Origin: Parendozoicomonas verongulae
GTDB taxonomy: Bacteria > Pseudomonadota > Gammaproteobacteria > Pseudomonadales > Endozoicomonadaceae
Direction: 5' to 3'
Length of the DNA: 64,000 bases
Assembly: GCF_009711465.1 (NCBI RefSeq)
Contig: NZ_SMME01000872.1
Coordinates: 21,536-85,535 of the forward strand
Below are positions 1 to 9,188 of this stretch, one piece after another (position 1 is the first letter of the stretch; each line of letters starts with the position of its first letter). The notes under the pieces are model-generated. The model ran no database searches and was not told the origin of the DNA. It saw only the letters and a program-made list of their open reading frames with translations. Made by a program: the position numbers and the translations under genes.

Positions 1-42
1 CCTCGAGAGCTAAACCACACCTAAAAAACCTTACGCTGCGTA

Positions 43-61
43 GCCCGGCGTCGCACCGGGC
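43..61. repeat. GC-rich hairpin near the window edge (REP-like?)
   Basis: GCCCGG and CCGGGC pair perfectly around a 7-nt loop. A second weaker inverted repeat (CAGGCC at 75-80, GGCCTG at 101-106) follows. There is only a short T run after the first stem, so it could be a terminator for a gene left of the window or a dispersed palindromic repeat. The 142 bases before the first gene otherwise hold nothing I can name. Confidence 0.35.
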
Positions 62-142
62 ACGTCTTTTCTCCCAGGCCGTTTTTGACAAGTATAAAAA
101 GGCCTGTGAAGAAGCTATTGAGGGACTGAGTAGTTTGTCGGA

Positions 143-1378
143 TTACGCAGTAGCTACCTGGCGGCCACCTCGTCGTATGGCGGCCCAGGAAACCGTACCA
201 CAAATAATTGCGGCAATAGCAAAAGGGATCACCGTGTTATTAAAGAGATGGCCTACGTAGGTGCCAATCATCCATGCCACGACACCACTGAGCAGGTTGA
301 TCACAGACACGGCCATGCCTGCCATATGCCCTAAAGGCTGCATGGCTAACGAGTTGAGGTTGCCAAACAGGAAACTGTTGCAGGCGAAGACAACCAGCAT
401 GATGGCCATAAAGAGTGTCAGCGGCAGTTCGGTTCCGTAAAATTCACTGCTGAACAGCATCGCCAGGCTGGCCACGATCATGACAGTACTGGCAATGCGC
501 ACGAGCTTCTTCGGACCAAAACGCATAACAAGCCGCGCATTAACCTGGTTGGCAAGACCGTACATAAACGCCAGCATTGCGAAATAGAGGACGAATTTGT
601 TCCCCACGTGGAAAACATCATGGAACATCTGTTGTGCTGAAAACAGGTAGCTGTAGTAAACACCGGTCACCATACCAATAGCCAGTGTATAGCTCAGTGT
701 TTCTGTGTGTTTCCAGGTTTCCCGCATTCCTACAACCAGCCCTTTTAAACTGAACGGCCTTTTGTTTTGCTGTGCCAGAGTTTCCGGCTGACGCAGGCAG
801 AACCATGCCAGAATCAGTGCGGATGCGATGACTTGCAGGAAGAAAATCATACGCCAGCCGCTCGTCTGCAGTGTTATCTGGCCAATCATAGGTGCCAGAC
901 AAGGCATCAATACAAACAGAGAGAGCACCAGGGATATCATGCGAGCCATTGCTGCGCCTTCGTACAGATCTCGTATCATACTGAGTACCAGAATACGAAG
1001 AGCCGCAACACCAAGTCCCTGCACCAGACGACCAGCCAGCATAACAGGCAGTGTGTCTGCCGTAGCGCAGATCAGGCCGCCAATAATGAAGAATCCACTG
1101 CCCAGAATGACCAGGGGTTTTCTTCCGACGTTATCTGACCATGGTCCGAAAATAATCTGACCAACGATAAAGCTGGCCATCAGCGCTGTGATAATCATTT
1201 GCTGGTTGTTTGTGCCGGTAATACCGAGATCAGAGCTGATTTCAGGGAGGGCCGGTAGCATCATGTCAATGCCCACAGCAATAAGGGCCATCATCAGTGC
1301 AGCCAGTAAGGCGAATTCCCGGTCACCCAGCCGGTTCGGAAGGCTGGATGACCCTTGGGAGGGAGCTTTGGTAGTCAT
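143..1378 (-). CDS. Bcr/CflA-family MFS drug/metabolite exporter
   Basis: This is a 411-residue inner-membrane protein of the major facilitator superfamily, probably a proton-driven exporter of drugs or small metabolites. About twelve hydrophobic segments are visible. The DMMLPALP motif at residues 38-45 is typical of the Bcr/CflA (DHA1) branch. MFS motif A appears as GPWSDNVGRKP at 78-88, and a motif-B-like RLVQGLGVAALR with its conserved Arg is at 117-128. Length matches the family (about 400). It stands alone, with 216 bases before the next minus-strand gene. That upstream gap contains an AT-rich palindrome (TAAATT-gtc-AATTTA, 1524-1538) that could be an operator. The family call is firm; the substrate cannot be read from sequence. 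Confidence 0.9.
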   Translation of the reverse strand: MTTKAPSQGSSSLPNRLGDREFALLAALMMALIAVGIDMMLPALPEISSDLGITGTNNQQMIITALMASFIVGQIIFGPWSDNVGRKPLVILGSGFFIIGGLICATADTLPVMLAGRLVQGLGVAALRILVLSMIRDLYEGAAMARMISLVLSLFVLMPCLAPMIGQITLQTSGWRMIFFLQVIASALILAWFCLRQPETLAQQNKRPFSLKGLVVGMRETWKHTETLSYTLAIGMVTGVYYSYLFSAQQMFHDVFHVGNKFVLYFAMLAFMYGLANQVNARLVMRFGPKKLVRIASTVMIVASLAMLFSSEFYGTELPLTLFMAIMLVVFACNSFLFGNLNSLAMQPLGHMAGMAVSVINLLSGVVAWMIGTYVGHLFNNTVIPFAIAAIICGTVSWAAIRRGGRQVATA

Positions 1379-1594
1379 AGTTCACTCTAGGGTGGTTAAA
1401 TAATAAGGACAGCGATTCAATGCAAGGTTGTTCAGGTGGTGAAGCCCGATAAGACAAGGAAGCAGATCAGTGTCTTGCAGGTATTGCAGAATTGTAATGA
1501 ACGTTATTAAAGTGTTTTGTCAGTAAATTGTCAATTTATTTTCTGTGGTTATTATTACGCATCGATCTGGGTGATCAGGAACCTGCTAACTTAC

Positions 1595-3892
1595 TTAAAT
1601 CTCGCCGGAGAATATTTTGATCATATGATCCATAAGTTCAGCATCCTTCAAAAGGCCATCGTGCTTTAAGCCCGGGAACGTTTTGTGGGTGACTCGGTGA
1701 CTATCCCCAAAAGCCTGCTGAAGGTGGCTGGCCATTTCCTGACTGTAAACGGGTGAAATAACTCTGTCGTCTTCCCCATGAAGAATATGAACAGGCACTG
1801 TCGTTTGTTCCAGCTCTATTTGATTGTTCATGGGAAACTTGAGGAGAAAATCCACAAAAGGAATCGGAACATAGATGAACTTACGATAGATTTCCGTCAG
1901 CTTGCGAAAGGGAGCCAGCAGGGTGACATCGCGAATTTTATCCTTCCGTACACGAGCCAGATGGCTGGCTGCGCAGGAGCCGATAGAATATCCGACAACA
2001 TGCACCGTTTCGTAACCATCCTCGCCATAAAGCTCCCGGCCTTTTGCCAGTATGGCATCGAAGGATTCCACGGTGTCACTGTAAAATTGATCCCGTTTGT
2101 CGGGATAGAGGTAATCCTTACCAGCCGTGCCTTCCTTTCGATAGGCACGATATTCTGCACAGAAAACATCATACCCATGGTTGTTCAGGTAGTTCCCCAG
2201 TCTGGTTGGCTCTTTGAGTGTTACCCCTTCCGGCAGATCGGGAATATCACTTTCTGTCATCCCCCTTTTTTTTGTCAGGCCGAAGTAGCCGCTGTTGGCA
2301 ATATCATCAGATGAACCACGGGTAGGGTGAAACAGGACAATCAGTTTTTTTTGTGGCTGTGCAGAGAGAATAAGGTTGGCTGTCACACTCTGACCATCGT
2401 TAAAAGTGATTGTCATACGGTCTGTGTGCTGAGGAATAAACGTATGCTTCCACTTCCTTTTTATACCCTGAAAGATTTGCCGTGCTTCTAAACCTATGCC
2501 GGTGTTCACGCCCTGCATCCAGCTCCAGGACTGTATTTTTGCCAGGACAAACAGGCGGGCCAGTTGCAGAGGCAAATGAGCCCAGCCAGGGACGACAGGC
2601 TCCTCAACATGTTTTTCCAGATGCCTTATGCTACTGCGAAACGTTTCCGTAGCCTGCAGGGAAATATTGGGAAGTGGGTTCCGGTAACCGGGCACAATGC
2701 CCGACTCTCCGGCAACCAGCCAGATATTTAAATGACCTTTGGCGCTGAGAATTGACAACCCCGATCGCTTTTGGGCGCGAACGAGCAACTGGGAGGATTT
2801 AACAGTCAAAGGGTGCTTAACAGAGGTCATATCCGCCTGATAAAACCCGGCGATAGCTTCCAGAAGGGCAGGCGACAACGGATCAAAAATCTGCAGCGGC
2901 GTGGTGTTGCCATAGGCAGGGTAGTTACTGGCCAGTGTCGTCCACCAGCTGCCTCGTATAGTAGGCAGTGGAATCAGGTTTACATCATCGGAGCACTCGC
3001 TTTTGCAGGCTTGCGTAGACAGCTCCAGCGTCTCGCTGTTATTGGAGGGATAAAGATAAAGAGCCCGAATGCCGTTGTTCTGAACAATAGCGGCAAGATT
3101 GTTCAGGGCGCTGATGGGGGTTTGGGCGGTTGCTGGTACCAGTTTGTGCTCTTCCAGTAGCGGGATAATTATTGCCAGACGTGTATCGCCAAGCTCGGGG
3201 TGAGGGTGGCCTCTTTCAAGAAAAAGCGCGAGCCCCTGAGGGAGGTTGTCTCCCTCAAGGTTAATGGGTTTGGTGTTATAGGTTTGCCATTTGTGGAGCT
3301 CATGAAGCAGGTCTTTTTCCAGAACCCGGTAGGAGCTGTACAACAGAGAAGATGTGCGGAACAGGGATGACAGTTGTCCACCCCAGCTGGCATTTTGGGT
3401 GGCCAGTATCAGTGCACCATCTATGATGGCAGGAGCCCCCCGGGACAAGGCATCAGACAGTGAACGGGACGGTGAGAGCACCTGATCCCAGAGGAGAGTC
3501 AGCATTGGATAAGCCAGTCGGCGTATGGGCTCGCTGGGAATAGCCTGGTTGAGTTGCTGGGATAAAAATCCCAGGCTGAAATTTCCGGCAAACAGCAGGG
3601 CTCCGGGAATGACAAGCTGTTTTGCTACGCCGGTGATGAGCCTGTCTTTCGCCGGGAAAGGAAACCGTTTGATGTAACCCCTGCTTTTCAGTGCCTGTGG
3701 TGAAGCATTCAGCAGGCGTTGGGTTTGCTCGAGCTGCAGGCGCTCCTCTTTACAAGGACGCTCTTCATCCGGTGTGTCTGACTCTTGCGCAGAAACCAGT
3801 GCTATACCCGGCAGTAATACCAATAAACAGATAAAAACTGCCTGAATCACCCTTATACGGAGAATCCATGTTGCATCTTGAAGATAAACCAC
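1595..3892 (-). CDS. Large exported alpha/beta-hydrolase-domain protein
   Basis: This 765-residue protein begins with a hydrophobic segment (VFICLLVLLPGIALVSA), so it is secreted or membrane-anchored. The last 260 residues form an alpha/beta-hydrolase domain: a strand LIVLFHP, the nucleophile elbow GYSIGS (Ser about 636), an acid in HGEDDRV (Asp about 709) and a His in LKHDG (about 744), giving a complete Ser-Asp-His triad. The preceding 450 residues match nothing I recognise and contain hydrophobic stretches. The predicted start is GTG at 3892 with a weak ribosome site; a GTG 14 codons later is possible. It is divergent from the patatin-like gene at 4000. The substrate is unknown; an esterase, lipase or peptidase would fit. 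Confidence 0.75.
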   Translation of the reverse strand: MVYLQDATWILRIRVIQAVFICLLVLLPGIALVSAQESDTPDEERPCKEERLQLEQTQRLLNASPQALKSRGYIKRFPFPAKDRLITGVAKQLVIPGALLFAGNFSLGFLSQQLNQAIPSEPIRRLAYPMLTLLWDQVLSPSRSLSDALSRGAPAIIDGALILATQNASWGGQLSSLFRTSSLLYSSYRVLEKDLLHELHKWQTYNTKPINLEGDNLPQGLALFLERGHPHPELGDTRLAIIIPLLEEHKLVPATAQTPISALNNLAAIVQNNGIRALYLYPSNNSETLELSTQACKSECSDDVNLIPLPTIRGSWWTTLASNYPAYGNTTPLQIFDPLSPALLEAIAGFYQADMTSVKHPLTVKSSQLLVRAQKRSGLSILSAKGHLNIWLVAGESGIVPGYRNPLPNISLQATETFRSSIRHLEKHVEEPVVPGWAHLPLQLARLFVLAKIQSWSWMQGVNTGIGLEARQIFQGIKRKWKHTFIPQHTDRMTITFNDGQSVTANLILSAQPQKKLIVLFHPTRGSSDDIANSGYFGLTKKRGMTESDIPDLPEGVTLKEPTRLGNYLNNHGYDVFCAEYRAYRKEGTAGKDYLYPDKRDQFYSDTVESFDAILAKGRELYGEDGYETVHVVGYSIGSCAASHLARVRKDKIRDVTLLAPFRKLTEIYRKFIYVPIPFVDFLLKFPMNNQIELEQTTVPVHILHGEDDRVISPVYSQEMASHLQQAFGDSHRVTHKTFPGLKHDGLLKDAELMDHMIKIFSGEI

Positions 3893-3999
3893 AGATGGCG
3901 TTACATTCCATTACTTTTCACGGGAAATAAACCTAGTTTTTTCTGGTGGCTTACGCCAGTTTTCATCTGTAAACCCTGTGGCTTCAGGAAGGAGGACGT

Positions 4000-4935
4000 G
4001 TGATTCACGGTAAAAAGATCGGCGTAGCGCTAGGGTCAGGATCAGCCAGAGGCTGGTCCCATATCGGCGTGTTGAAAGAGCTGCGGCAGCTGGGTATCGA
4101 ACCGGATGTCTATGCAGGATGTTCCGTTGGCTCTTTAGTAGGAGCTGTGAGTGCCCTTGGTCACCTTGAAAACTTTGAACAGTGGGTGCGCTCCCTCAAT
4201 CGCCGGGATGTGTGGGGGCTGGTGGATGTCAGTCTGGCTGGCGGACTGGTCCGGGGTGATAAACTGTTAAGTTTTTTTCGAGAGACGGGCATTGATACCC
4301 GCATTGAGGAGATGGAATGCCTGTATGGTGCAGTGGCTACCGACTTGGAGACCGGTCAGGAACACTGGCTGAGAACCGGTTCGGTGCTGGAAGCCGTAAG
4401 GGCGTCCTGTACATTCCCGGGGCTGTTCCGCCCGGTTTGTAAGGATGGTAGCTGGCTGCTGGATGGTGGCCTGGTGAATCCGGTTCCTGTTTCTCTCTGC
4501 CGTGCTCTTGGTGCGGATATTGTGATTGCAGTGGACCTGAACACGCAGTTGGTGGGACGTCATAGCAATAACCCTCCGGCAGACAAGGCTTCTGTTGATG
4601 GGGCGGGCGATGGCGAGTCTAACCCGTTTCAGCGGATTACATCATGGCTGGCCTCCGCCACCAGTAAGCAGGTCAGCCGTAACGAGTGCCATGAAGATAA
4701 CCCCGGCATCATGGATGTGATGGCTGCGTCTATCAACATTATGCAGGATCGCATTACTCGCAGCCGTATGGCGGGAGATCCACCGGATGTGCTGTTATCG
4801 CCACGGGTCAGTGACATAGGTATGACGGACTTTGAGCGAGCACATGATGCTATTCGGGAAGGGCAGGCGGTTGTGGCCAATGCTCGCAGTCGTATTCTTG
4901 ATATCAGTGGTTTACCCCTGGAAGTTATGCCATAA
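4000..4935 (+). CDS. Patatin-like phospholipase, RssA-type
   Basis: This is a 311-residue patatin-fold serine hydrolase, probably a phospholipase or lysophospholipase. It shows the glycine-rich oxyanion loop GSGSARG (12-18), the nucleophile motif GCSVGS with Ser42, and the catalytic Asp155 in LLDGG, so the Ser-Asp dyad is intact. Length and motif spacing resemble bacterial RssA/YchK proteins; no signal peptide is visible. The start is GTG with a strong AAGGAGG at 3989-3995. Its divergent neighbour is another serine hydrolase, so lipid turnover may link them, but that is inference. Physiological substrates of RssA-like proteins are poorly known. Confidence 0.88.
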   Translation: MIHGKKIGVALGSGSARGWSHIGVLKELRQLGIEPDVYAGCSVGSLVGAVSALGHLENFEQWVRSLNRRDVWGLVDVSLAGGLVRGDKLLSFFRETGIDTRIEEMECLYGAVATDLETGQEHWLRTGSVLEAVRASCTFPGLFRPVCKDGSWLLDGGLVNPVPVSLCRALGADIVIAVDLNTQLVGRHSNNPPADKASVDGAGDGESNPFQRITSWLASATSKQVSRNECHEDNPGIMDVMAASINIMQDRITRSRMAGDPPDVLLSPRVSDIGMTDFERAHDAIREGQAVVANARSRILDISGLPLEVMP

Positions 4936-5067
4936 GCTGATCATATTGGAAGAGACTATATCTGGCGAATCCTAAGTTCGAAACTACACTAGCCGTCCCG
5001 TTAGTAAGAGTTGTTTCCGGACAGTATGACTGCAGGCGCTTTACAACAAAGACACTTGGCAACTTCT

Positions 5068-6786
5068 ATGAAGGAGTGCAGGACAAAGCCTTTCTGGCTG
5101 AAAAATGTTCTGTCTGTTTCAGGCGTTGCTCTTTTGCTGCCACTGATTTTGTTCAGTACTTTTGGATGTGCGGTTGAAGAACCGGAAAGGCGGTTACAGA
5201 CAGTAGCTCCGGACCCCTTACCGGTTGAGGAGCTGCTGGATTCGGAAAAATTCATTGAATGGACTGAATCCTTCCCTGAGCTCACTTCTATGAGAGAAGA
5301 GGCGGAGAAATACCGTATTAATCTTTTTGAAGTCGCTTACCCAGAGCTTCACCCACTCCCTCCCAGCTTTTTTCCTTATCAGACTATGCATGTCCTGCTT
5401 GTGGACTTTAAAGGACACCTGCAGGACTGGCTTACAGATTACGGGTACAAGGACCCTTATTTTTTGGAAGGAAGTAGTGAATTGAACTTGCCTGACGATG
5501 CGGATAAGGAGTTAATAACCTATCTGAGCGAACGTGATCCTCTTTTGCTGCCAGCTTTGGCACATATGATTCACCTGATAAACCAGCAAGCCCTTACTAA
5601 ACAGCAGGAGGCACACCTCCGACTGTCGTTGGAATGGGTGAATAAACGCCTGCTTTCAAAATGGCTGACACCATTTGACTGGGAGAAGGAATACCAGAGT
5701 CTGGCTTCCGGATACAAGCAGCGAACAAAGCCAGCAATTCCCTTTCCTCGAGCCAATTCGTCAAAAAAACTGGAAGAAGAGGCAGATTTGTTACCCCATG
5801 ATGATGCGGAGTTTGTGAAAAAGTTTTTATTTCTATCTGCTTACCCTGATCCTGATCCACCCAGTGAAGGGGGGGAGGAATTGGCTCTGAAAACACTCTA
5901 TAGGGCGGAAGTGTGTTTACATAATGCAGATATGGACTTTGAATGTGTCAGCAGGGTTACGCTTGGGGATATGGGAGACTCAGATCTGGAAGAGGATCCA
6001 TTGCTTGTTCCTCATATTAAGTTTGTCCTTAATGCTGCACTGCATCGGGATTTCCTCGATGACAGTGAAAGAACACTGGCTACGTATTGGTTGAGAACTT
6101 CGGAGATGCGTGCCGGTGGAAATATAAAATTGGGAATGAAACCAACATGGCGAAAGGATGTCAGGAATTTTTCCTTCTCTGAAGGCTCAGCAGAACAGGC
6201 TGCACTTTTAAAGAAGACCGCACTCAGGTCAACCACTGCTCTTAAAGACTTACAACAGAGAAAGGCCAGACACCAGCAACCGGAGACATTATTGACGTTT
6301 CCGAACGGGGAGAAAATAGTCAGTCCTTCTTCCCCAAAGGTACCCGCTTCTGATGAGGCTATTACTCCCGATCTCAAAGTCCAGCCGTCCAGAACACCAG
6401 TAAAAGTGGAACTTCCCAAGCCGTCGCATAATTTACTTGACTCAATTATGAGTGGTATGGACACCCTGAAGCCTTCTTCTAAGAAAGAAGAGGCGCTGGT
6501 TTCCCAGCCTCCATTGGCCGGTGCTGGATCTGTCTTTCAATCAACTGCGAGTCGGCCAGTTATAGCTGCGTTACCAACAATATCAGCGACAGATAACAGC
6601 CCCTATGAACTACCTCCAAAACTCAAACTGATAAAATCACTTCTACAACAACATGCAACGGGAAGGGGGCAGGATATTATTGCGGTGCAACGGTTTAGTT
6701 GGGAAAAACCGCCAGAAAGTTCTGATGCACTGTCGCTTGAATATCATGAGCGTCGAGGATGGTCACCGGGAGATAAAGCTCATTAG
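5068..6786 (+). CDS. Putative exported lipoprotein, function unknown
   Basis: I do not recognise this protein. Starting at the ATG at 5068 gives 572 residues with a basic n-region, a long hydrophobic core (VSGVALLLPLILFS) and TFGC, an imperfect lipobox with Cys34. Earlier in-frame starts (TTG 5011, ATG 5026) would add up to 19 residues and bury the signal. The middle is acidic and probably helical. From about residue 385 the protein is rich in Lys, Pro and Ser and probably disordered. No transmembrane segment follows the signal. The next gene also encodes an exported orphan, 104 bases downstream, so they may belong together. Confidence 0.6.
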   Translation: MKECRTKPFWLKNVLSVSGVALLLPLILFSTFGCAVEEPERRLQTVAPDPLPVEELLDSEKFIEWTESFPELTSMREEAEKYRINLFEVAYPELHPLPPSFFPYQTMHVLLVDFKGHLQDWLTDYGYKDPYFLEGSSELNLPDDADKELITYLSERDPLLLPALAHMIHLINQQALTKQQEAHLRLSLEWVNKRLLSKWLTPFDWEKEYQSLASGYKQRTKPAIPFPRANSSKKLEEEADLLPHDDAEFVKKFLFLSAYPDPDPPSEGGEELALKTLYRAEVCLHNADMDFECVSRVTLGDMGDSDLEEDPLLVPHIKFVLNAALHRDFLDDSERTLATYWLRTSEMRAGGNIKLGMKPTWRKDVRNFSFSEGSAEQAALLKKTALRSTTALKDLQQRKARHQQPETLLTFPNGEKIVSPSSPKVPASDEAITPDLKVQPSRTPVKVELPKPSHNLLDSIMSGMDTLKPSSKKEEALVSQPPLAGAGSVFQSTASRPVIAALPTISATDNSPYELPPKLKLIKSLLQQHATGRGQDIIAVQRFSWEKPPESSDALSLEYHERRGWSPGDKAH

Positions 6787-6890
6787 GGGTAACCAAGTTT
6801 TACAGTAATGGGTGGATTCCTTTCTACACTCTGTTCTCGGACGAATGTACCTGTTGTCCAATTACAATTAGCTGGGGGTAAGGCAAAAGC

Positions 6891-7862
6891 GTGAAAGTAA
6901 TAAGAACGGCCTGTGCAATAAAAAGTGTCTGTGTAATCTTGTGCTGGCTGGGATTAATAGCTGGTGGATATGCCAGAGCCGATTATCCCGGAGTCTGGGA
7001 GCAGCAGTACGAGCTGGCTCAGTTAAAAGCCGAAGTACTGGGGCAGATTGATTATCTTACCCGCACTCTGGAGAAAAATGATAGCGGCAGTGAAGTGACA
7101 CACTTAATGTCCCTGGCCTCCACAGCTGCTCTGAGCTTGTTAGATGGTTCACTATCAACCCTGCTTGCACGAATGATGAGCACTGTGATGGCCAGGGATT
7201 ACAGCTTCTATAGCACCTCAGGCATGAGCAGTTTTTACACAGCTATGGCGATGACCCTGGCCTATGAGCTGGTTCGCATGACCAGCCATGGTCGTCATGT
7301 GGATATATACTCCCATATTCAGTACAGCATGGAGGCCATGGGCGCAGGGCAGCTATTTGGCTTGTTGACCTTTTCTGTGTCGAATGCAAACTGGCACCAG
7401 TTGAAACAGAATCATGGATCAAGTTGGTGGATGAAACGGCTCTCCCATGATCTGCCTGCCGATTCTGGTTTCTCTACAACAGAGCAGCTGCGCTATGACA
7501 GCGCGACCCATTATCTGGTTGCTCAGCTTATGGCCGGGGCGTTGTATTACTTTATTCGAGCCGGGGACTACGGCCTGAGAGTGCAGAAAAAACTGGTACT
7601 GGTGCATGAAGATCTGTCCAGAGCCAGGGAAGCTCTGGACAGAATCGAGAATGAACAACGGGGCGTTCTCAGATGGATTAGCCCTGCTGTTGATGAAGAT
7701 GACTATGACTATGACTGGGATGTTAATCCAGAAACAGATCCGGAAACAGATTATCTGCATTCTCAGGATCACAGGCATAGGGAACAAAGTTCGTCATACC
7801 CCGTTCCCGAAGAAGATCTTCATCCAGAAGAACTTGACCTGTTAGAAGACGATCAGGCGTAA
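6891..7862 (+). CDS. Exported protein of unknown function with acidic C-terminus
   Basis: This is a 323-residue protein, not recognised. The GTG start follows a GGGGTAAGG-like ribosome site. Residues 1-30 form a signal peptide (hydrophobic VCVILCWLGLIAGGYARA, likely cleavage near ARA-D). The body has two or three moderately hydrophobic helices around residues 75-160, suggesting a helical periplasmic or membrane-associated protein. After about residue 245 it becomes strongly acidic, with runs of Asp/Tyr and a repeated PETD. The 3' end overlaps the convergent SDR gene by 140 bases, unusual for two real genes. Both frames look coding, but the acidic tail lies mostly in the overlap and is the least certain part. 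Confidence 0.6.
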   Translation: MKVIRTACAIKSVCVILCWLGLIAGGYARADYPGVWEQQYELAQLKAEVLGQIDYLTRTLEKNDSGSEVTHLMSLASTAALSLLDGSLSTLLARMMSTVMARDYSFYSTSGMSSFYTAMAMTLAYELVRMTSHGRHVDIYSHIQYSMEAMGAGQLFGLLTFSVSNANWHQLKQNHGSSWWMKRLSHDLPADSGFSTTEQLRYDSATHYLVAQLMAGALYYFIRAGDYGLRVQKKLVLVHEDLSRAREALDRIENEQRGVLRWISPAVDEDDYDYDWDVNPETDPETDYLHSQDHRHREQSSSYPVPEEDLHPEELDLLEDDQA

Positions 7863-8559
7863 CAAAAATCTCCCGGGCCGCATCCGCCATAATCTCCGGC
7901 TTGCGGCTCTTGGCGTTCAGGGATTTACCCCCAACACTGGCGAGTGCGGCTGTGGCAATAGTGGTGCGAGGCCACAGGGAATTTACCGCAATATTGTAGC
8001 GCTTAAACTCACTGGCCATGCCAAGAGTAAGAATGGTCATACCGTATTTGCTGAGGGTGTAGGCCGCATAAGGCTTAAGCCACTTTTCATTCAGATTCAA
8101 TGGTGGTGAAAGATTAAGGATATGTCCGCCGCCTTCTGATTTTTTCAGATAAGGCAGTGCGGCCTGAGAGCAGACAAACACCGCACGGGAATTGATCTGA
8201 TTCATCAGGTCATATTTTTTTACTGGCGTGGTCTCTACCGGTGTCAGGCTGATGGCACCGGCGTTATTTACCAGCACATCAATTCCACCAAAGTGGTCGG
8301 CGGCCTGTTTCATGGCTGCCTGAACCTGAGCCTCATCCCGCACATCCACTTTCAAGGCCAGTGCCTGGCCTCCTGCGTCTTCCACTTCTTTTGCCACACT
8401 GTGAATGGTACCTGACAACGTTGGGTGAGGTTCATCGGATTTGGCAGCGATAACAATATTCGCGCCTTCGCTGGCACACTTCAAGGCAATAGCTCGGCCA
8501 ATACCCCGGCTGGCACCAGTAATAAAAATGATGCGTTTGTTGAGTGTTCGCTCATTCAT
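7723..8559 (-). CDS. atuG: SDR-family oxidoreductase, AtuG-like
   Basis: A 278-residue short-chain dehydrogenase/reductase with Rossmann motif TGASRGIG near the N-terminus, NNAG, and the catalytic YTLSK (YxxxK). It resembles the HSDL2-like SDR branch. In Pseudomonas the last part of the atu cluster encodes such an SDR (AtuG), thought to act on citronellol/geraniol-derived alcohols or aldehydes; the assignment here rests on family plus position. The start codon overlaps the stop of the TetR gene by 4 bases, so translation is probably coupled. The 3' end overlaps the convergent gene at 6891-7862 by 140 bases. The catalytic motifs lie outside the overlap. Confidence 0.8.
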   Translation of the reverse strand: MNERTLNKRIIFITGASRGIGRAIALKCASEGANIVIAAKSDEPHPTLSGTIHSVAKEVEDAGGQALALKVDVRDEAQVQAAMKQAADHFGGIDVLVNNAGAISLTPVETTPVKKYDLMNQINSRAVFVCSQAALPYLKKSEGGGHILNLSPPLNLNEKWLKPYAAYTLSKYGMTILTLGMASEFKRYNIAVNSLWPRTTIATAALASVGGKSLNAKSRKPEIMADAAREIFVTPDRLLTGQVLLDEDLLRERGMTNFVPYACDPENADNLFPDLFLD

Positions 8560-9188
8560 AGTGAGAACTCCAGTTGCTGCTCAGAATCTGTTGAGATCTT
8601 GTTATCACTTTTAATAAACTGCAGAGCCTGATCCGTCAGCTGCTCGAGGTTGTAATCGCCGTCTTCCTGATACCAGTTGCTTGTCCAGTAAAGGGCGCCA
8701 CCGAGAAATCGGCGCAGGATAAGAGGATCAATCGCCCGCCGGGTAATACCTGCCTCTGCTGCAGCCATTAACTCCTTTTGCCAGAGGCGCTCGTAGTCAT
8801 GACGACGATCCAGCAATGATCCCTGACTCTCTTTCGACAAGGCGCGCCACTCAAATACCAGTACCGTCAGCGCGTTGCCTTTCTCCCCCAGAATGGCTTC
8901 CAGTTCACAGTGAATCATGGTGCGAATTCGCTGCTCTGGTGTTTTGGCCAGCCTGAGTGCATCAGCCATAGATGAGAGCAGGTTCTCTACACAATCGCTC
9001 ATCACTGCCCGCAGAATTTCATCCTTGTTACGGAAGTGATGAAATATGCTGCCGGACAGGATGCCTACCTCATTAGCAATATCCCGAACTGTTGTGCGGT
9101 CATAGCCTTTTTTACGAAACAGCTTGGCTGCAGCTTCCAGTAACCGGCCTCGGGGGCTGTCGGGTTCTGTTATGGAAGATATCTTCAT
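8556..9188 (-). CDS. atuR: TetR-family regulator of the atu operon
   Basis: A 210-residue TetR-type repressor. The N-terminal helix-turn-helix is clear (TTVRDIANEVGILSGSIFHHF followed by KDEIL), and the rest is an alpha-helical ligand domain. It sits inside the operon with 4-base overlaps to atuF upstream and atuG downstream, so it is co-transcribed with the genes it presumably controls. In Pseudomonas aeruginosa the corresponding gene, atuR, is divergent from atuA, so this placement differs. A matching palindromic operator is present in the promoter at 17637-17654. Orthology to AtuR is inferred from context; the ligand is probably an acyl-CoA intermediate of the pathway. Confidence 0.8.
   Translation of the reverse strand: MKISSITEPDSPRGRLLEAAAKLFRKKGYDRTTVRDIANEVGILSGSIFHHFRNKDEILRAVMSDCVENLLSSMADALRLAKTPEQRIRTMIHCELEAILGEKGNALTVLVFEWRALSKESQGSLLDRRHDYERLWQKELMAAAEAGITRRAIDPLILRRFLGGALYWTSNWYQEDGDYNLEQLTDQALQFIKSDNKISTDSEQQLEFSL

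Noticed and set aside
3..260. Open plus-strand frame at the left edge that could be the end of a gene
   Set aside because: It runs antisense through the 3' end of the exporter gene, has no recognisable motif, and its left part is a hairpin-rich repeat-like sequence.
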